Positions 1-9,908 of a DNA stretch of 64,000 bases are shown here, one piece after another. The translations under genes and the position numbers were made by a program. Positions within the stretch are counted from its first letter, which is position 1, and the number at the start of each line of letters is the position of its first letter. Source of the stretch: an uncultured Shewanella sp. (GTDB lineage: Bacteria; Pseudomonadota; Gammaproteobacteria; Enterobacterales; Shewanellaceae). Below the pieces are notes generated by a model, which saw only the letters and a list, made by a program, of their open reading frames with translations, was not told where the DNA came from and did not search any database. The stretch is from contig NZ_CANLZC010000010.1 of NCBI RefSeq assembly GCF_947495455.1, positions 1 through 64,000 on the forward strand, read 5' to 3'.

Positions 1-87
1 ATCGCGATGGACGAAGGTTTACGCTTCGCTATCCGTGAAGGTGGTCGTACAGTAGGTGCGGGTGTTGTAGCTAAGATTGTTGCTTAA
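1..87 (+). CDS. tuf: Elongation factor Tu, C-terminal end (partial)
   Basis: The window opens inside this gene; only the last 28 codons and the TAA stop are present. The reading frame ends in FAIREGGRTVGAGVVAKIVA, the near-invariant C-terminus of bacterial EF-Tu (third beta-barrel domain). EF-Tu is the GTPase that carries aminoacyl-tRNA to the ribosome. A tuf gene directly before the S10 ribosomal protein operon is the usual order in gammaproteobacteria. A strong terminator follows at once, so rpsJ is not simply read through from this gene. Confidence 0.97.
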   Translation: MAMDEGLRFAIREGGRTVGAGVVAKIVA

Positions 88-108
88 TCGCGACTCATCT
101 TACTGAAC

Positions 109-137
109 AAAAAAGGCAGCTTAGGCTGCCTTTTTTG
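109..137 (+). terminator. Intrinsic terminator after tuf
   Basis: A-rich left flank, 6-bp stem GGCAGC / GCTGCC with a TTAG loop, then a run of six T. The A-tract before the stem makes it a good bidirectional terminator, which would also serve the convergent lipoprotein gene ending at 160. Confidence 0.9.
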
Positions 138-159
138 TTTTTATGCTTTTTACGATGCG

Positions 160-1551
160 TTATTCGACTGGCTGAGTTAAAGCAAAATCAATTCTGATGG
201 ATTGACCTTCTTGATAGATAAGCTCATTTTCTGGCTCAGCCGAGCGGCTTTCTTTAGCGATTTGTCCTCGCCACTCGGGTAATGTTAAATAACGATCCAC
301 TTTCGCTAATCTGATACTGACTTTTTTGTGTTCTATGGCATCAAATTTCGCTTGAATGTCATGAGGCAGTTGTAGTGAGGGAATAAGGCCTGCACGTCCA
401 GCATGGATAGACCAAATGTTATCACTGTCAGAGGCAAACATAGTACCATCATGCAGCTGCAATTTAGTGGATGATATAGTGCTGCCATAAGCACTAAAAT
501 CAAAATCAATTGTATCCGCATCTAATTTTAATTGCAGTGCTATATGCTCCACCTCCTGCAAAAAGTTCTCATTGGCCGTTAATAATTCAATAGGCTGAGT
601 ATCACCGCTACTGTCGATAGATTGATGTGAAGCGATATTAATATTAGCGTGGGAATCTAAAATGCTCGATGCTTGACCATCATGGGTATAGAGCATCGAC
701 GTGAGATTTAACTCTGGATAGATGTAGATAGGCTTGTCATGACTGGAGCTATGTTGGCTAGTGTTCCATGAATAATTACCGAATTGATAAAAGCCAGTGT
801 AAGCCACAAGAAAGCTGGACTCGGTTGGGGGTGTAGTTTTAACTTCAATGCCTTGGGTAAAGTCATCTAAGGTTAAGGCTTGATCATCGTCTTGTGAGAA
901 TGACACATGAGCTACATGGGTACTAAGGCCATGGTTATCGATGAGTGTGAGTTCGGTCGGTGAATTGGCACACCAACTGACTTTCGTCGCACTGTATTGG
1001 GATGTGGGATTGAGTGGCACACTCATGTAATTTCTGTTGGCAGTGAAATCAACGGATTGAAATTCACCGCTGTCATACAGCTCACTAATATCAATTTGAA
1101 CTTCATTGCACTCACAACCAATATCATTATTAATATAATGAATTTGCTTACCTAAATCACCTGCTGTGACATTGAGATAGCTATTCACTGTAATACCGAC
1201 ATCAAGATCATTAGGATCTGTGTAGGTGAGTTGAGTGATGTGTTTGTTAGCTGCAGTCCATTCAATTTCAAGGTGTCCGTTTGCATCAGTTTGATGTTCA
1301 CTTAGAATTTTACCATTCGCATCGTGTACCAAGAAAATAGCGCTAGTATTTGGGCTTGTGATATCACATTGATTGGATCTCAGTGCATCTAAGGTTAAAT
1401 AAACAGGAGAGGGGGAGTTGTCTGTATTGTCTGTTGCATTCTCTGTTGATTGATCATGACTTGAATCGCTGCCACCACAGGCGGTAACAAAGGCTGCTAA
1501 CAAACTGCAGGCTGCTAACAAACTGCAGGCCGCTAATTTTAACATATACAT
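160..1551 (-). CDS. Predicted secreted lipoprotein, unknown function
   Basis: I do not recognise the family. The N-terminus is a lipoprotein signal peptide: short basic start, a Leu/Ala-rich core, and a lipobox ending V-T-A-C followed by GG and a Ser/Asp-rich linker, so the mature protein should be lipid-anchored. The open frame extends back to a GTG at 1593, but the ATG at 1551 (next ATG at 1545) gives a normal-length signal peptide, so I chose it; no convincing ribosome binding site separates the options. The core of the signal peptide contains an exact 18-bp tandem duplication. The body is acidic and rich in Ser, Thr and Asp, with no motif I can name, and the second half looks beta-rich. 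It lies on the opposite strand between tuf and rpsJ, an unusual place for an accessory gene. Confidence 0.8.
   Translation of the reverse strand: MYMLKLAACSLLAACSLLAAFVTACGGSDSSHDQSTENATDNTDNSPSPVYLTLDALRSNQCDITSPNTSAIFLVHDANGKILSEHQTDANGHLEIEWTAANKHITQLTYTDPNDLDVGITVNSYLNVTAGDLGKQIHYINNDIGCECNEVQIDISELYDSGEFQSVDFTANRNYMSVPLNPTSQYSATKVSWCANSPTELTLIDNHGLSTHVAHVSFSQDDDQALTLDDFTQGIEVKTTPPTESSFLVAYTGFYQFGNYSWNTSQHSSSHDKPIYIYPELNLTSMLYTHDGQASSILDSHANINIASHQSIDSSGDTQPIELLTANENFLQEVEHIALQLKLDADTIDFDFSAYGSTISSTKLQLHDGTMFASDSDNIWSIHAGRAGLIPSLQLPHDIQAKFDAIEHKKVSIRLAKVDRYLTLPEWRGQIAKESRSAEPENELIYQEGQSIRIDFALTQPVE
1493..1528. repeat. 18-bp exact tandem duplication in lipoprotein signal peptide
   Basis: The unit GCTGCTAACAAACTGCAG occurs twice back to back, followed by a degenerate third start (GCCGCTAA). 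On the coding (minus) strand each copy adds six residues (L-L-A-A-C-S type) to the hydrophobic core, keeping frame. Confidence 0.9.
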
Positions 1552-1694
1552 AGTGTATTTTTTTGTTGTTTTTGTGTAAAAAAGGTTGCGCACTATATAA
1601 GGTCAAAGTGATTGATTCAAGCCCTGCTACTGGCTTTTATCATTTGAAGCATTCTGCACAATTTAAGCACAATGCTTAATTATTGACAATTTGC

Positions 1695-1722
1695 TTGCTC
1701 TTAACACAAAACTGCGTATAAT
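1695..1722 (+). promoter_or_regulatory. S10 operon promoter
   Basis: -35 TTGCTC at 1695-1700, 16-bp spacer, perfect -10 TATAAT at 1717-1722, placed about 170 bp before rpsJ. That leaves a long leader containing the L4-type hairpin. Confidence 0.75.
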
Positions 1723-1810
1723 GACCGCTCGCCTTAACCATTAGGCGAATTAATCAGTCAAGAAAAGCTTGACGTAAAATACAGCGGCTCCAATTGTGAG
1801 TCGAACGGTT

Positions 1811-1863
1811 AAATCATCTCGCTCTGCTTTTCCAGAAAGGAAGAAGCTAGAGGGTGATTTTTT
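1811..1863 (+). promoter_or_regulatory. S10 leader hairpin (L4 autoregulation / attenuator)
   Basis: One long stem-loop can be drawn: AAATCA (1811-1816) pairs with TGATTT (1855-1860), CTCT (1822-1825) with AGAG (1849-1852), GCTT (1826-1829) with AAGC (1844-1847), and TTCC (1830-1833) with GGAA (1839-1842). A run of six T (1858-1863) follows. In enterobacteria, ribosomal protein L4 (encoded by rplD in this operon) stabilises such a hairpin to stop transcription and translation of its own operon. Position and shape fit; L4 binding here is inferred. Confidence 0.65.
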
Positions 1864-1878
1864 ATGTGTCCATTTTAG

Positions 1879-2202
<324 letters not shown>

Positions 2203-2229
2203 TTGAGATCCTTAGAAGAGGTTTGAGAG

Positions 2230-2868
2230 ATGGCTATCGGTCTTATCGGTCGTAAAGTAGGTATGACTCGTATCTTCAATGAAGATGGGGCGTCTATACC
2301 TGTTACAGTAATTGAAATCGCTGCTAACCGCGTTACCCAAGTGAAAACTTTGGAAACTGACGGTTACCGTGCACTTCAAGTTACTACTGGTACCAAAAAA
2401 GCTAATCGCATCACTAAAGCAGAAGCAGGTCACTTTGCTAAGGCGGGCGTTGAAGCCGGTCGTGGTTTGTGGGAAGTGCGTTTGGCAGATGGTGAAGGCG
2501 AAAGCATTGAAGTTGGTGCTGAGCTAAATGTAGATATCTTCGCTGATGTAGCGAAAGTTGACGTAACAGGTCAATCAAAAGGTAAAGGCTTCCAAGGCGG
2601 TGTTAAGCGTTGGAACTTTAGAACACAAGATACCACGCATGGTAACTCACTGGCACATAGATCCAATGGTTCTATTGGTCAAAACCAAACACCTGGTCGC
2701 GTTTTCAAAGGTAAGAAAATGTCGGGCCACATGGGTGCAGAGCGCGTTACGACACAGAATCTTGAGATTGTTCGTGTTGATGCTGAACGTAACTTGCTTT
2801 TGGTTAAGGGTGCGGTTCCAGGTGCCACTAATGGCGACCTGATCATCAAGCCTGCAATTAAAGCTTAG
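2230..2868 (+). CDS. rplC: 50S ribosomal protein L3
   Basis: 212 residues. It begins [16 protein letters not shown], the conserved L3 start, and carries the [11 protein letters not shown] and [16 protein letters not shown] blocks that reach towards the peptidyl transferase centre. The loop [20 protein letters not shown] holds the glutamine that PrmB methylates in E. coli. L3 is an early-assembly protein of the large subunit. Second gene of the S10 operon. Confidence 0.98.
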   Translation: MAIGLIGRKVGMTRIFNEDGASIPVTVIEIAANRVTQVKTLETDGYRALQVTTGTKKANRITKAEAGHFAKAGVEAGRGLWEVRLADGEGESIEVGAELNVDIFADVAKVDVTGQSKGKGFQGGVKRWNFRTQDTTHGNSLAHRSNGSIGQNQTPGRVFKGKKMSGHMGAERVTTQNLEIVRVDAERNLLLVKGAVPGATNGDLIIKPAIKA

Positions 2869-2884
2869 GTCTGAGGAGATAGTA

Positions 2885-3490
2885 ATGGAATTGGTATTGA
2901 AAGACGCACAGAGTGCTCTTGAAGTTTCCGAAACTACCTTCGGCCGTGACTTTAATGAAGCACTGGTTCATCAGGTAGTTGTAGCATATGCTGCAAACGC
3001 GCGTCAGGGCACTCGTGCTCAAAAAACTCGCGCAGAAGTTGTTGGCTCTGGTAAGAAGCCTTGGCGTCAAAAAGGAACTGGCCGTGCACGTGCTGGTACC
3101 GTTAAAGGCCCAATCTGGCGTGGTGGTGGCGTAACATTCGCTGCTAAAACACAAGATCACAGCCAAAAAGTTAACAAAAAGATGTATCGCGGAGCGCTGA
3201 AAAGCATTTTCTCTGAATTGGTACGTCAAGAGCGTCTAATTGTTGTTGAGTCATTTGGTGTTGAAGCTCCTAAAACAAAAGAGCTGAAAGCAAAATTAGC
3301 CACAATGGACTTACAAGATGTATTAATTGTGACGCCAGAAGTTGATGAGAATTTATTCTTAGCCGCTCGTAACTTATACAAAGTTGACGTTCGCGATGTT
3401 GCTGGTATTGATCCAGTTAGCCTTATCGCTTTCGACAAAGTACTTGTTACTGCTGATGCGATTAAGCAAATTGAGGAGATGCTAGGATGA
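2885..3490 (+). CDS. rplD: 50S ribosomal protein L4
   Basis: 201 residues, full length. The conserved extended loop ([20 protein letters not shown], then [16 protein letters not shown]) that lines the peptide exit tunnel is intact. L4 is both a structural protein of the large subunit and, in enteric bacteria, the translational and transcriptional repressor of this operon; the leader hairpin at 1811-1863 is its expected target. It overlaps rplW by 4 nt (ATGA type), which implies translational coupling. Confidence 0.98.
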   Translation: MELVLKDAQSALEVSETTFGRDFNEALVHQVVVAYAANARQGTRAQKTRAEVVGSGKKPWRQKGTGRARAGTVKGPIWRGGGVTFAAKTQDHSQKVNKKMYRGALKSIFSELVRQERLIVVESFGVEAPKTKELKAKLATMDLQDVLIVTPEVDENLFLAARNLYKVDVRDVAGIDPVSLIAFDKVLVTADAIKQIEEMLG

Positions 3491-3789
3491 TAAGCGAAGA
3501 ACGTTTGCTAAAAGTTATTCTAGCGCCACACATCTCTGAAAAGAGCACTGTTAGTGCTGAGAAGAACAACACGGTTGTTTTCCGTGTCGCTATCGATGCG
3601 ACTAAAGCTGAAATTAAAGCTGCAGTAGCCACGTTATTTGAAGTTGAAGTTGATTCAGTTCGCACTTTGGTTAACAAAGGTAAGACTAAGCGTCACGGTG
3701 CTCGTATGGGTCGTCGTAGCGATTGGAAAAAAGCCTATGTGACTTTAGCTGAAGGTGCTGACATCGATTTCGTCGGCGGCGCTGAGTAA
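3487..3789 (+). CDS. rplW: 50S ribosomal protein L23
   Basis: 100 residues. The start [20 protein letters not shown] is typical of L23, with the HISEKS motif. L23 lies at the mouth of the exit tunnel and is the docking site for trigger factor and SRP. The start overlaps the rplD stop. Confidence 0.98.
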   Translation: MISEERLLKVILAPHISEKSTVSAEKNNTVVFRVAIDATKAEIKAAVATLFEVEVDSVRTLVNKGKTKRHGARMGRRSDWKKAYVTLAEGADIDFVGGAE

Positions 3790-3805
3790 GCAAAGGAGAA
3801 TTATC

Positions 3806-4633
3806 ATGGCAGTTATTAAGTGTAAGCCAACCTCTCCAGGTCGTCGCCACGTAGTTAAAGTGGTGAACAGCGATTTGCATAAAGGTAAACCTTTTGCAGG
3901 CCTGTTGGCGAAAAAATCAAAAAGTGGTGGCCGTAACAATACCGGTCGTATCACTGTCCGTCACGTAGGTGGTGGTCATAAGCAGCATTACCGTATCATC
4001 GATTTCAAGCGTGATAAAGATGGTATTCCTGGTAAAGTTGAGCGTTTGGAATATGATCCAAACCGCACAGCAAACATCGCATTGGTACTTTATGCTGATG
4101 GTGAGCGTCGCTACATTCTTGCTGCTAAAGGCATGAAAGCAGGTGATGCAATCCAATCAGGTATTGATGCTGAAATCAAGACTGGTAATGCTCTGCCTCT
4201 ACGTAATATCCCTGTGGGTAGCGTAGTGCATGCAGTTGAAATGAAGCCTGCTAAAGGTGCTCAAATCGCTCGCTCTGCAGGTGCTTACGTTCAAGTTGTT
4301 GCTCGTGATGGCGCATATGCCACTCTACGTCTTCGCTCTGGCGAAATGCGTAAAGTGCCTGTTGATTGCCGCGCGACATTGGGTGAAGTTGGTAATGCCG
4401 AGCATATGCTACGCCAGTTAGGTAAAGCAGGTGCTAAACGCTGGAGAGGCGTACGCCCAACAGTTCGTGGTGTTGCAATGAACCCAGTAGATCACCCACA
4501 TGGTGGTGGTGAAGGCCGTACATCTGGTGGTCGTCATCCTGTGTCTCCATGGGGTCAGCCTACTAAGGGTTATAAGACTCGTAGTAACAAACGCACCGAC
4601 AAGTACATTGTACGTCGTCGCAATAAAAAGTAA
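3806..4633 (+). CDS. rplB: 50S ribosomal protein L2
   Basis: 275 residues from the ATG at 3806, which follows a good AAAGGAG site; an upstream in-frame start at 3755 lies inside rplW and would give an atypical N-terminus. The protein starts [19 protein letters not shown], and the C-terminal [14 protein letters not shown] loop carries the essential histidine near the peptidyl transferase centre. L2 bridges the subunits and is a primary 23S rRNA binder. Confidence 0.98.
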   Translation: MAVIKCKPTSPGRRHVVKVVNSDLHKGKPFAGLLAKKSKSGGRNNTGRITVRHVGGGHKQHYRIIDFKRDKDGIPGKVERLEYDPNRTANIALVLYADGERRYILAAKGMKAGDAIQSGIDAEIKTGNALPLRNIPVGSVVHAVEMKPAKGAQIARSAGAYVQVVARDGAYATLRLRSGEMRKVPVDCRATLGEVGNAEHMLRQLGKAGAKRWRGVRPTVRGVAMNPVDHPHGGGEGRTSGGRHPVSPWGQPTKGYKTRSNKRTDKYIVRRRNKK

Positions 4634-4644
4634 GAGGATTCGCC

Positions 4645-4923
4645 ATGCCACGTTCTCTCAAGAAAGGTCCATTCATTGACCTGCACTTGCTGAAGAAGGT
4701 AGAGAAAGCGATGGAAGCGGGAGACAAGAAGCCTATTAAGACTTGGTCTCGTCGCTCTATGATCATCCCTAATATGATTGGGTTGACCATCGCTGTCCAT
4801 AATGGTCGTCAGCATGTACCTGTGTTCATCACTGACGAAATGATCGGCCACAAGCTTGGTGAATTTTCACCAACTCGCACTTATCGCGGCCATGCTGCTG
4901 ATAAGAAAGCGAAGAAGCGTTAA
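4645..4923 (+). CDS. rpsS: 30S ribosomal protein S19
   Basis: 92 residues, beginning [19 protein letters not shown] and containing the conserved [16 protein letters not shown] segment. S19 forms a dimer with S13 in the head of the small subunit near the A-site tRNA. It lies 11 bp after rplB. Confidence 0.98.
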   Translation: MPRSLKKGPFIDLHLLKKVEKAMEAGDKKPIKTWSRRSMIIPNMIGLTIAVHNGRQHVPVFITDEMIGHKLGEFSPTRTYRGHAADKKAKKR

Positions 4924-4938
4924 TACGGGAGGAATAAG

Positions 4939-5271
4939 ATGGAAGTTTTAGCTAAACATCGTTTTGCCCGTACGTCGCCTCAAAAGTGCCGTTTGGTTGC
5001 AGATCAAATCCGAGGCCTGCCTGTTGCTAAGGCTCTCGAAATTTTGACTTTCAGCCCTAAGAAAGCCGCTGTACTTGTTAAAAAAGTACTTGACTCTGCT
5101 ATCGCTAATGCTGAGCACAACGAAGGTGCTGACATTGACGAACTAAGAGTTGGCGCCATCTTAGTTGATGAAGGTCCAACCATGAAGCGTATCATGCCAC
5201 GTGCTAAAGGCCGTGCTGATCGTATAATCAAGCGTACCAGCCACATTACTGTGGTTGTATCAGATCGCTAG
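4939..5271 (+). CDS. rplV: 50S ribosomal protein L22
   Basis: 110 residues. It starts [20 protein letters not shown], and the C-terminal hairpin [18 protein letters not shown], which reaches into the exit tunnel and is a known macrolide-resistance site, is intact. Between rpsS and rpsC with short gaps. Confidence 0.98.
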   Translation: MEVLAKHRFARTSPQKCRLVADQIRGLPVAKALEILTFSPKKAAVLVKKVLDSAIANAEHNEGADIDELRVGAILVDEGPTMKRIMPRAKGRADRIIKRTSHITVVVSDR

Positions 5272-5280
5272 GAGTTAGCA

Positions 5281-5970
5281 ATGGGACAGAAAGTACATCC
5301 TAATGGTATCCGTCTGGGTATCACTAAGCCTTGGATCTCGACCTGGTACGCTGATAAATCAGACTATGCCAAGAACTTGAGCAGTGACTGGGAAGTGCGT
5401 AAGTTTCTAGAAAAGAAACTTAAGCAAGCTTCGGTCTCTAAAATAGTTATCGAGCGTCCAGCTAAAAGTGTTCGTGTGACTATCCACACAGCCCGTCCAG
5501 GTGTTGTGATTGGTAAGAAAGGCGAAGACGTTGAGAAGCTACGCAACCAAGTTGCTAAGTTGACTGGTATTCCAGCTCAAATCAACATCGCTGAAATCCG
5601 TAAGCCAGAGCTAGATGCGAAGTTAGTTGCCGAAGGCATCGCTTCTCAACTAGAGCGCCGTGTTATGTTCCGTCGTGCCATGAAGCGCGCTGTACAAAAT
5701 GCAATGCGTCTTGGTGCTAAAGGTATCAAAGTTGAAGTGAGTGGCCGTCTAGGTGGAGCTGAGATTGCACGTTCTGAGTGGTATCGTGAAGGTCGTGTAC
5801 CTCTACATACTCTGCGTGCTGATATCGACTATTCGACAGCTGAGAGTCACACTCAATACGGTGTGATCGGCGTTAAAGTTTGGGTCTTCAAAGGTGAAGT
5901 TCTAGACGGTATCGTTCCTCAGCACGAAGAGCCGAAACAGCAGCCTAAGCGTAAGTCTCGCGGTAAATAG
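5281..5970 (+). CDS. rpsC: 30S ribosomal protein S3
   Basis: 229 residues. It starts [18 protein letters not shown] and has the KH RNA-binding GxxG loop in [13 protein letters not shown]. The C-terminal domain includes the [11 protein letters not shown] block. S3 lines the mRNA entry tunnel with S4 and S5. It ends in a basic tail. Confidence 0.98.
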   Translation: MGQKVHPNGIRLGITKPWISTWYADKSDYAKNLSSDWEVRKFLEKKLKQASVSKIVIERPAKSVRVTIHTARPGVVIGKKGEDVEKLRNQVAKLTGIPAQINIAEIRKPELDAKLVAEGIASQLERRVMFRRAMKRAVQNAMRLGAKGIKVEVSGRLGGAEIARSEWYREGRVPLHTLRADIDYSTAESHTQYGVIGVKVWVFKGEVLDGIVPQHEEPKQQPKRKSRGK

Positions 5971-5981
5971 GAGAGCCGGCA

Positions 5982-6392
5982 ATGCTGCAACCAAAACGAA
6001 TGAAGTTTCGTAAAATGTTCAAAGGCCGTAACCGCGGTCTAGCGAACGGCACTGAAGTCAGCTTCGGTGAATTCGGTCTGAAAGCCGTTGGTCGTGGTCG
6101 ACTAACTGCACGTCAGATTGAATCTGCGCGTCGTGCGATGACACGTCACATTAAACGTCAAGGCCAGATCTGGATCCGCGTTTTCCCTGACAAGCCAATT
6201 ACCTCTAAGCCACTTGAAGTGCGTATGGGTAAAGGTAAGGGTAACGTTGAATATTGGGTTTGTCAGATCCAACCAGGCAAGGTTCTTTATGAAATGAATG
6301 GTGTTCCTGAAGCGTTAGCGCGTGAAGCGTTTGCTTTAGCTGCGGCTAAGCTGCCTCTGAAGACCACCTTCGTAACTAAGACGGTGATGTAA
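5982..6392 (+). CDS. rplP: 50S ribosomal protein L16
   Basis: 136 residues. The start [19 protein letters not shown] and the segment [19 protein letters not shown] are standard. L16 binds near the A-site tRNA elbow. The arginine hydroxylated by YcfD in E. coli lies in the [12 protein letters not shown] loop, which is present. Its stop overlaps the rpmC start by one base (TAATG). Confidence 0.98.
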
Positions 6393-6583
6393 TGAAAGCG
6401 AGCGAACTAACAGAAAAGAGCGTTGAAGAATTGAACGCTGAACTGCTTGGTCTGCTGCGTGAGCAGTTTAATCTGCGTATGCAACACGCCACTGGTCAGT
6501 TAACTCAGACTCATCAGCTTAAAATCGTGCGTCGCAACATTGCGCGCGTTAAGACCATTATTACTTCTAAGGCGGGTGCATAA
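6392..6583 (+). CDS. rpmC: 50S ribosomal protein L29
   Basis: 63 residues, all-helical, beginning [18 protein letters not shown] and containing [17 protein letters not shown]29 sits beside L23 at the exit-tunnel mouth. It is joined to both neighbours by one-base TAATG overlaps. Confidence 0.97.
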
Positions 6584-6831
6584 TGTCTGATAAAATCCGT
6601 ACTTTGCAAGGTCGTGTACTTAGCGACAAAATGGACAAGTCCATTACTGTTGCTATTGAGCGTAAAGTGAAACATCCTTTATACGGGAAGTTCATTAAGC
6701 GTACTACAAAGATCCATGCACATGACGAACAAAATCAGTGTAATGCTGGCGATATCGTGACTATTCGCGAATGCCGTCCGCTGTCTAAGACTAAGTCTTG
6801 GACCCTGGTTGAAGTAGTATCAAAGGCCTAA
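6583..6831 (+). CDS. rpsQ: 30S ribosomal protein S17
   Basis: 82 residues, an OB-fold protein. The conserved pieces [35 protein letters not shown] and [11 protein letters not shown] are all visible. S17 is a primary 16S rRNA binder. It is the last gene of the S10 operon and is followed by a terminator. Confidence 0.98.
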   Translation: MSDKIRTLQGRVLSDKMDKSITVAIERKVKHPLYGKFIKRTTKIHAHDEQNQCNAGDIVTIRECRPLSKTKSWTLVEVVSKA

Positions 6832-6852
6832 TTTCGATTAGGGAAAATAGTT

Positions 6853-6885
6853 AAACGGCTCCTTTTCCGGGGTCGTTTATTTTTT
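6853..6885 (+). terminator. Terminator between S10 and spc operons
   Basis: AAACGGCTCC (6853-6862) pairs with GGGGTCGTTT (6869-6878), 10 bp with two G-T pairs and a six-base loop, then a T-rich tail. It separates rpsQ from rplN. Confidence 0.8.
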
Positions 6886-6910
6886 AGTACTATCTATTCC
6901 TAATTTCGGG

Positions 6911-6919
6911 TGTTATACT
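6911..6919 (+). promoter_or_regulatory. Extended -10 promoter of the spc operon
   Basis: TG-T-TATACT is a full extended -10 element, about 90 bp before rplN and just after the terminator. No clear -35 is present at the right spacing, as is usual for extended -10 promoters. Confidence 0.65.
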
Positions 6920-7011
6920 TGCGCGCCTTTTTCAGAAAAATTATTGAAAAAGCGTGTAATAATTAGACCCAATTGTTGGGATTATGAAGTAACGATAGCG
7001 GAGCACTTAAA

Positions 7012-7380
7012 ATGATCCAAATGCAATCGGCTCTTGAAGTCGCTGATAACAGTGGCGCTCGTAGAGTTCAGTGTATTAAGGTCTTGGGTGGCTCTCATCG
7101 TCGTTATGCCGGAATCGGCGACATCATCAAAGTTTCTGTAAAAGAAGCAATTCCTCGCGGTAAAGCGAAGAAAGGTGATGTGTATAACGCGGTGGTAGTC
7201 CGTACTAAGAAAGGCGTACGTCGTCCAGATGGTTCTGTCATTCGCTTCGATCGGAATGCAGCGGTATTGCTTAACGCAAACCTAGCACCGATTGGTACTC
7301 GTATCTTTGGACCAGTGACACGTGAATTGCGTACAGAGCAATTTATGAAAATTGTCTCATTGGCACCAGAAGTACTGTAA
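7012..7380 (+). CDS. rplN: 50S ribosomal protein L14
   Basis: 122 residues. The start [20 protein letters not shown] and the [17 protein letters not shown] block are standard. L14 binds the 3' part of 23S rRNA at the subunit interface and is the docking site of the silencing factor RsfS. First gene of the spc operon. Confidence 0.98.
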   Translation: MIQMQSALEVADNSGARRVQCIKVLGGSHRRYAGIGDIIKVSVKEAIPRGKAKKGDVYNAVVVRTKKGVRRPDGSVIRFDRNAAVLLNANLAPIGTRIFGPVTRELRTEQFMKIVSLAPEVL

Positions 7381-7391
7381 GGAGCTTCAAA

Positions 7392-7706
7392 ATGGCAGCT
7401 AAAATACGTCGCGAAGACGAAGTAATTGTACTAGCAGGTAAAGACAAAGGAAAACGCGGTAAGGTTTCTCAAGTTCTTCCTACTGGTAAGTTGATTGTTG
7501 AAGGCATTAACCTTGTTAAGAAACACCAAAAGCCAAACCCACAACTGGGTGTGACTGGTGGTATCATCGAGCAAGAAGCCGCGATACAAGCATCAAATGT
7601 TGCGATCTTTAACTCTGCCACTGGCAAAGCGGATCGTATTGGTTTCCGATTTGAAGACGGTAAAAAAGTCCGTTTCTTTAAGTCGAACAGTGAACTCGTT
7701 AAGTAA
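7392..7706 (+). CDS. rplX: 50S ribosomal protein L24
   Basis: 104 residues, with a KOW motif near the N-terminus ([20 protein letters not shown]) followed by [14 protein letters not shown]24 is an assembly initiator of the large subunit. It lies 12 bp before rplE. Confidence 0.98.
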   Translation: MAAKIRREDEVIVLAGKDKGKRGKVSQVLPTGKLIVEGINLVKKHQKPNPQLGVTGGIIEQEAAIQASNVAIFNSATGKADRIGFRFEDGKKVRFFKSNSELVK

Positions 7707-7748
7707 TTGGAGTAAACGATGGCGAAACTGCATGATAAATATCAAGAG
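7704..7748 (+). promoter_or_regulatory. Probable S8 translational repressor site at the rplX-rplE junction
   Basis: In E. coli, S8 represses the spc operon by binding mRNA around the rplE start. The bases here (GGAGTAAACGATGGCGAAAC, then TGCATGAT) closely resemble that region as I remember it. This is based on similarity and position only; binding is inferred. Confidence 0.4.
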
Positions 7749-8258
7749 ACTGTTAGTCCTGAACTGATGAAAAAGTTCGGTTTTACCAGTGTCATGCAAG
7801 TCCCTCGGATTGAAAAAATCACCCTAAACATGGGTGTTGGCGAAGCTGTAGCAGATAAGAAAGTGATGGAGCATGCGCTTCGTGACATGACTGCTATTGC
7901 TGGTCAAAAGCCAGTTGTGACTGTCGCTCGTAAGTCAGTGGCTGGTTTTAAAATCCGTGAAGGCTACCCTATCGGCTGTAAAGTAACTCTGCGTGGCGAA
8001 CGCATGTGGGAGTTCTTTGAGCGTTTAGTAGATATCGCAATCCCGCGTATTCGTGATTTCCGTGGCCTGAGTGTTAAATCATTCGATGGTCGTGGTAACT
8101 ATGCGATGGGTGTACGTGAGCAAATCATTTTCCCTGAGATCGATTACGATAAAATCGATAAGATCCGTGGAATGGATATTGTGATCACGACTTCTGCGAA
8201 GAATGATGAAGAAGGACGTGCTTTATTAAGCGCATTCAACTTCCCATTCAAGAAATAA
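7719..8258 (+). CDS. rplE: 50S ribosomal protein L5
   Basis: 179 residues. The start [20 protein letters not shown], the segment [16 protein letters not shown] and the [15 protein letters not shown] block are L5 hallmarks. L5 carries 5S rRNA into the large subunit together with L18 and contacts the P-site tRNA. Confidence 0.98.
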   Translation: MAKLHDKYQETVSPELMKKFGFTSVMQVPRIEKITLNMGVGEAVADKKVMEHALRDMTAIAGQKPVVTVARKSVAGFKIREGYPIGCKVTLRGERMWEFFERLVDIAIPRIRDFRGLSVKSFDGRGNYAMGVREQIIFPEIDYDKIDKIRGMDIVITTSAKNDEEGRALLSAFNFPFKK

Positions 8259-8268
8259 GGGTAGCGTA

Positions 8269-8574
8269 ATGGCAAAAAGTTCAATGAAAGCACGTGAAGT
8301 AAAACGTGCCAAGCTCGTGGCAAAGTTCGCTGAAAAGCGTGCGGCACTTAAGGCTATCATTAGCAACCCAACAACGTCTGATGAAGATCGTTGGGATGCC
8401 GTTCTTAAGCTGCAAGGTCTACCACGTGACTCTAGCGCTGCGCGTCAACGCAATCGTTGTAGTCAAACGGGCCGTCCACATGGTGTTTTACGTAAGTTCG
8501 GCTTAAGCCGTATTAAATTACGTGAAGCAACTATGCGCGGTGAGGTTCCTGGCCTTCGCAAGGCTAGTTGGTAA
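8269..8574 (+). CDS. rpsN: 30S ribosomal protein S14 (zinc-free form)
   Basis: 101 residues, the long form. The C-terminal [20 protein letters not shown] has a single cysteine instead of the four-cysteine cluster of the short zinc-binding S14, so this is the zinc-independent type. S14 is in the head of the small subunit near S3 and S10. Confidence 0.97.
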   Translation: MAKSSMKAREVKRAKLVAKFAEKRAALKAIISNPTTSDEDRWDAVLKLQGLPRDSSAARQRNRCSQTGRPHGVLRKFGLSRIKLREATMRGEVPGLRKASW

Positions 8575-8598
8575 GCACTTGTCACGGAGTAAGCTAAT

Positions 8599-8991
8599 AT
8601 GAGCATGCAAGATCCTATTGCGGATATGTTAACACGTATTCGTAACGGCCAAGCTGCTAACAAAGTATCTGTGAAGATGCCTTCAGCTAAGTTAAAAGTC
8701 GCTATCGCGAAAACACTTAAAGAAGAAGGTTACATCTCAGACTACGCCGTAGCAGATGAAGCTAAGCCTGAACTGGAAATTACGCTTAAGTATTTCCAAG
8801 GGCAACCAGTCGTTGAGACTATCCAGCGCGTTAGTCGCCCAGGTCTTCGTATTTACAAAGGTAAAGACGAACTTCCTAAGGTGATGGGCGGTCTAGGTGT
8901 CGCAATTGTTTCCACTTCTAAAGGCTTGATGACCGATCGTGCCGCCCGCCAAGCAGGCATGGGTGGTGAGGTTATCTGCTACGTAGCGTAA
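8599..8991 (+). CDS. rpsH: 30S ribosomal protein S8
   Basis: 130 residues. The start [20 protein letters not shown] and the C-terminal [20 protein letters not shown], which holds the rRNA-binding loop, are intact. S8 is a primary binder of the central domain of 16S rRNA and the known feedback repressor of the spc operon. Confidence 0.98.
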   Translation: MSMQDPIADMLTRIRNGQAANKVSVKMPSAKLKVAIAKTLKEEGYISDYAVADEAKPELEITLKYFQGQPVVETIQRVSRPGLRIYKGKDELPKVMGGLGVAIVSTSKGLMTDRAARQAGMGGEVICYVA

Positions 8992-9001
8992 GGAGTTAGG
9001 T

Positions 9002-9535
9002 ATGTCACGTGTTGCAAAAGCACCCGTATCTATTCCAGCTGGCGTAGAGGTGAGCTTGAAAGATCAAGAGATTACCGTTAAAGGCGGCAAATCTACTTTG
9101 ACTCGAGTGATAAACAGTGCGGTAAACCTTGTTGTTGAAGGTGATAAAATCACATTCAATCCAGTTGAAGGCGTTCAAGGCGCTTGGGCACAAGCAGGTA
9201 CTGCGCGTGCACTGGTTAACAACATGGTTATAGGTGTGTCTCAAGGTTTCGAGAAGAAATTACAGTTAATTGGTGTTGGTTACCGTGCGAAAATTGCTGG
9301 TAAAGGCATTGATTTGACTTTAGGTTTTTCACATCCTTTAGTACATGAACTTCCCGCAGGCGTTACTGCAGAATGTCCAACTCAAACTGAAATCGTACTG
9401 AAAGGTGCTGATAAGCAGTTAGTAGGGCAGGTTGCTGCAAACATTCGCGGCTATCGTCCACCAGAGCCTTATAAAGGTAAAGGTGTTCGTTATGCTGACG
9501 AACAAGTACGCCGTAAAGAGGCTAAGAAGAAGTAG
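9002..9535 (+). CDS. rplF: 50S ribosomal protein L6
   Basis: 177 residues with the two-fold repeated L6 fold. The motif [20 protein letters not shown] near the C-terminus and the [20 protein letters not shown] segment are diagnostic. L6 sits at the base of the L7/L12 stalk near the sarcin-ricin loop. Confidence 0.98.
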   Translation: MSRVAKAPVSIPAGVEVSLKDQEITVKGGKSTLTRVINSAVNLVVEGDKITFNPVEGVQGAWAQAGTARALVNNMVIGVSQGFEKKLQLIGVGYRAKIAGKGIDLTLGFSHPLVHELPAGVTAECPTQTEIVLKGADKQLVGQVAANIRGYRPPEPYKGKGVRYADEQVRRKEAKKK

Positions 9536-9545
9536 GTAACGCGAT

Positions 9546-9896
9546 ATGGATAAGAAAACATCTCGCTTACGTCGCGCAACTCGCGCTCGTAAGAAGATCC
9601 AAGAGCTGGGCGTTAATCGTCTGGTTGTACATCGTACACCACGTCATATCTATGCACAGGTCATTAGTCCTACTGCACAGGTGTTGGCGACAGCTTCTAC
9701 TGCTGAAAAAGCGGTAACAGAGCAACTAAAGTACACTGGTAACGTTGATGCGGCTAAAGTAGTAGGTAAAGCTATTGCTGAGCGCGCTGTTGAAAAAGGT
9801 GTTACTAGCGTCGCTTTCGATCGTTCCGGTTTCAAGTATCATGGTCGTGTAGCAGCTTTAGCTGATGCCGCTCGTGAAGCTGGCCTCCAGTTCTAA
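9546..9896 (+). CDS. rplR: 50S ribosomal protein L18
   Basis: 116 residues. The basic N-terminal arm ([20 protein letters not shown]) and the end [20 protein letters not shown] are standard. L18 binds 5S rRNA with L5. Confidence 0.98.
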   Translation: MDKKTSRLRRATRARKKIQELGVNRLVVHRTPRHIYAQVISPTAQVLATASTAEKAVTEQLKYTGNVDAAKVVGKAIAERAVEKGVTSVAFDRSGFKYHGRVAALADAAREAGLQF

Positions 9897-9908
9897 GGGG
9901 TTATAAGA

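Noticed and set aside
3755..3805. Upstream start for rplB
   Set aside because: It lies inside rplW; the conserved L2 start and the AAAGGAG site support 3806.
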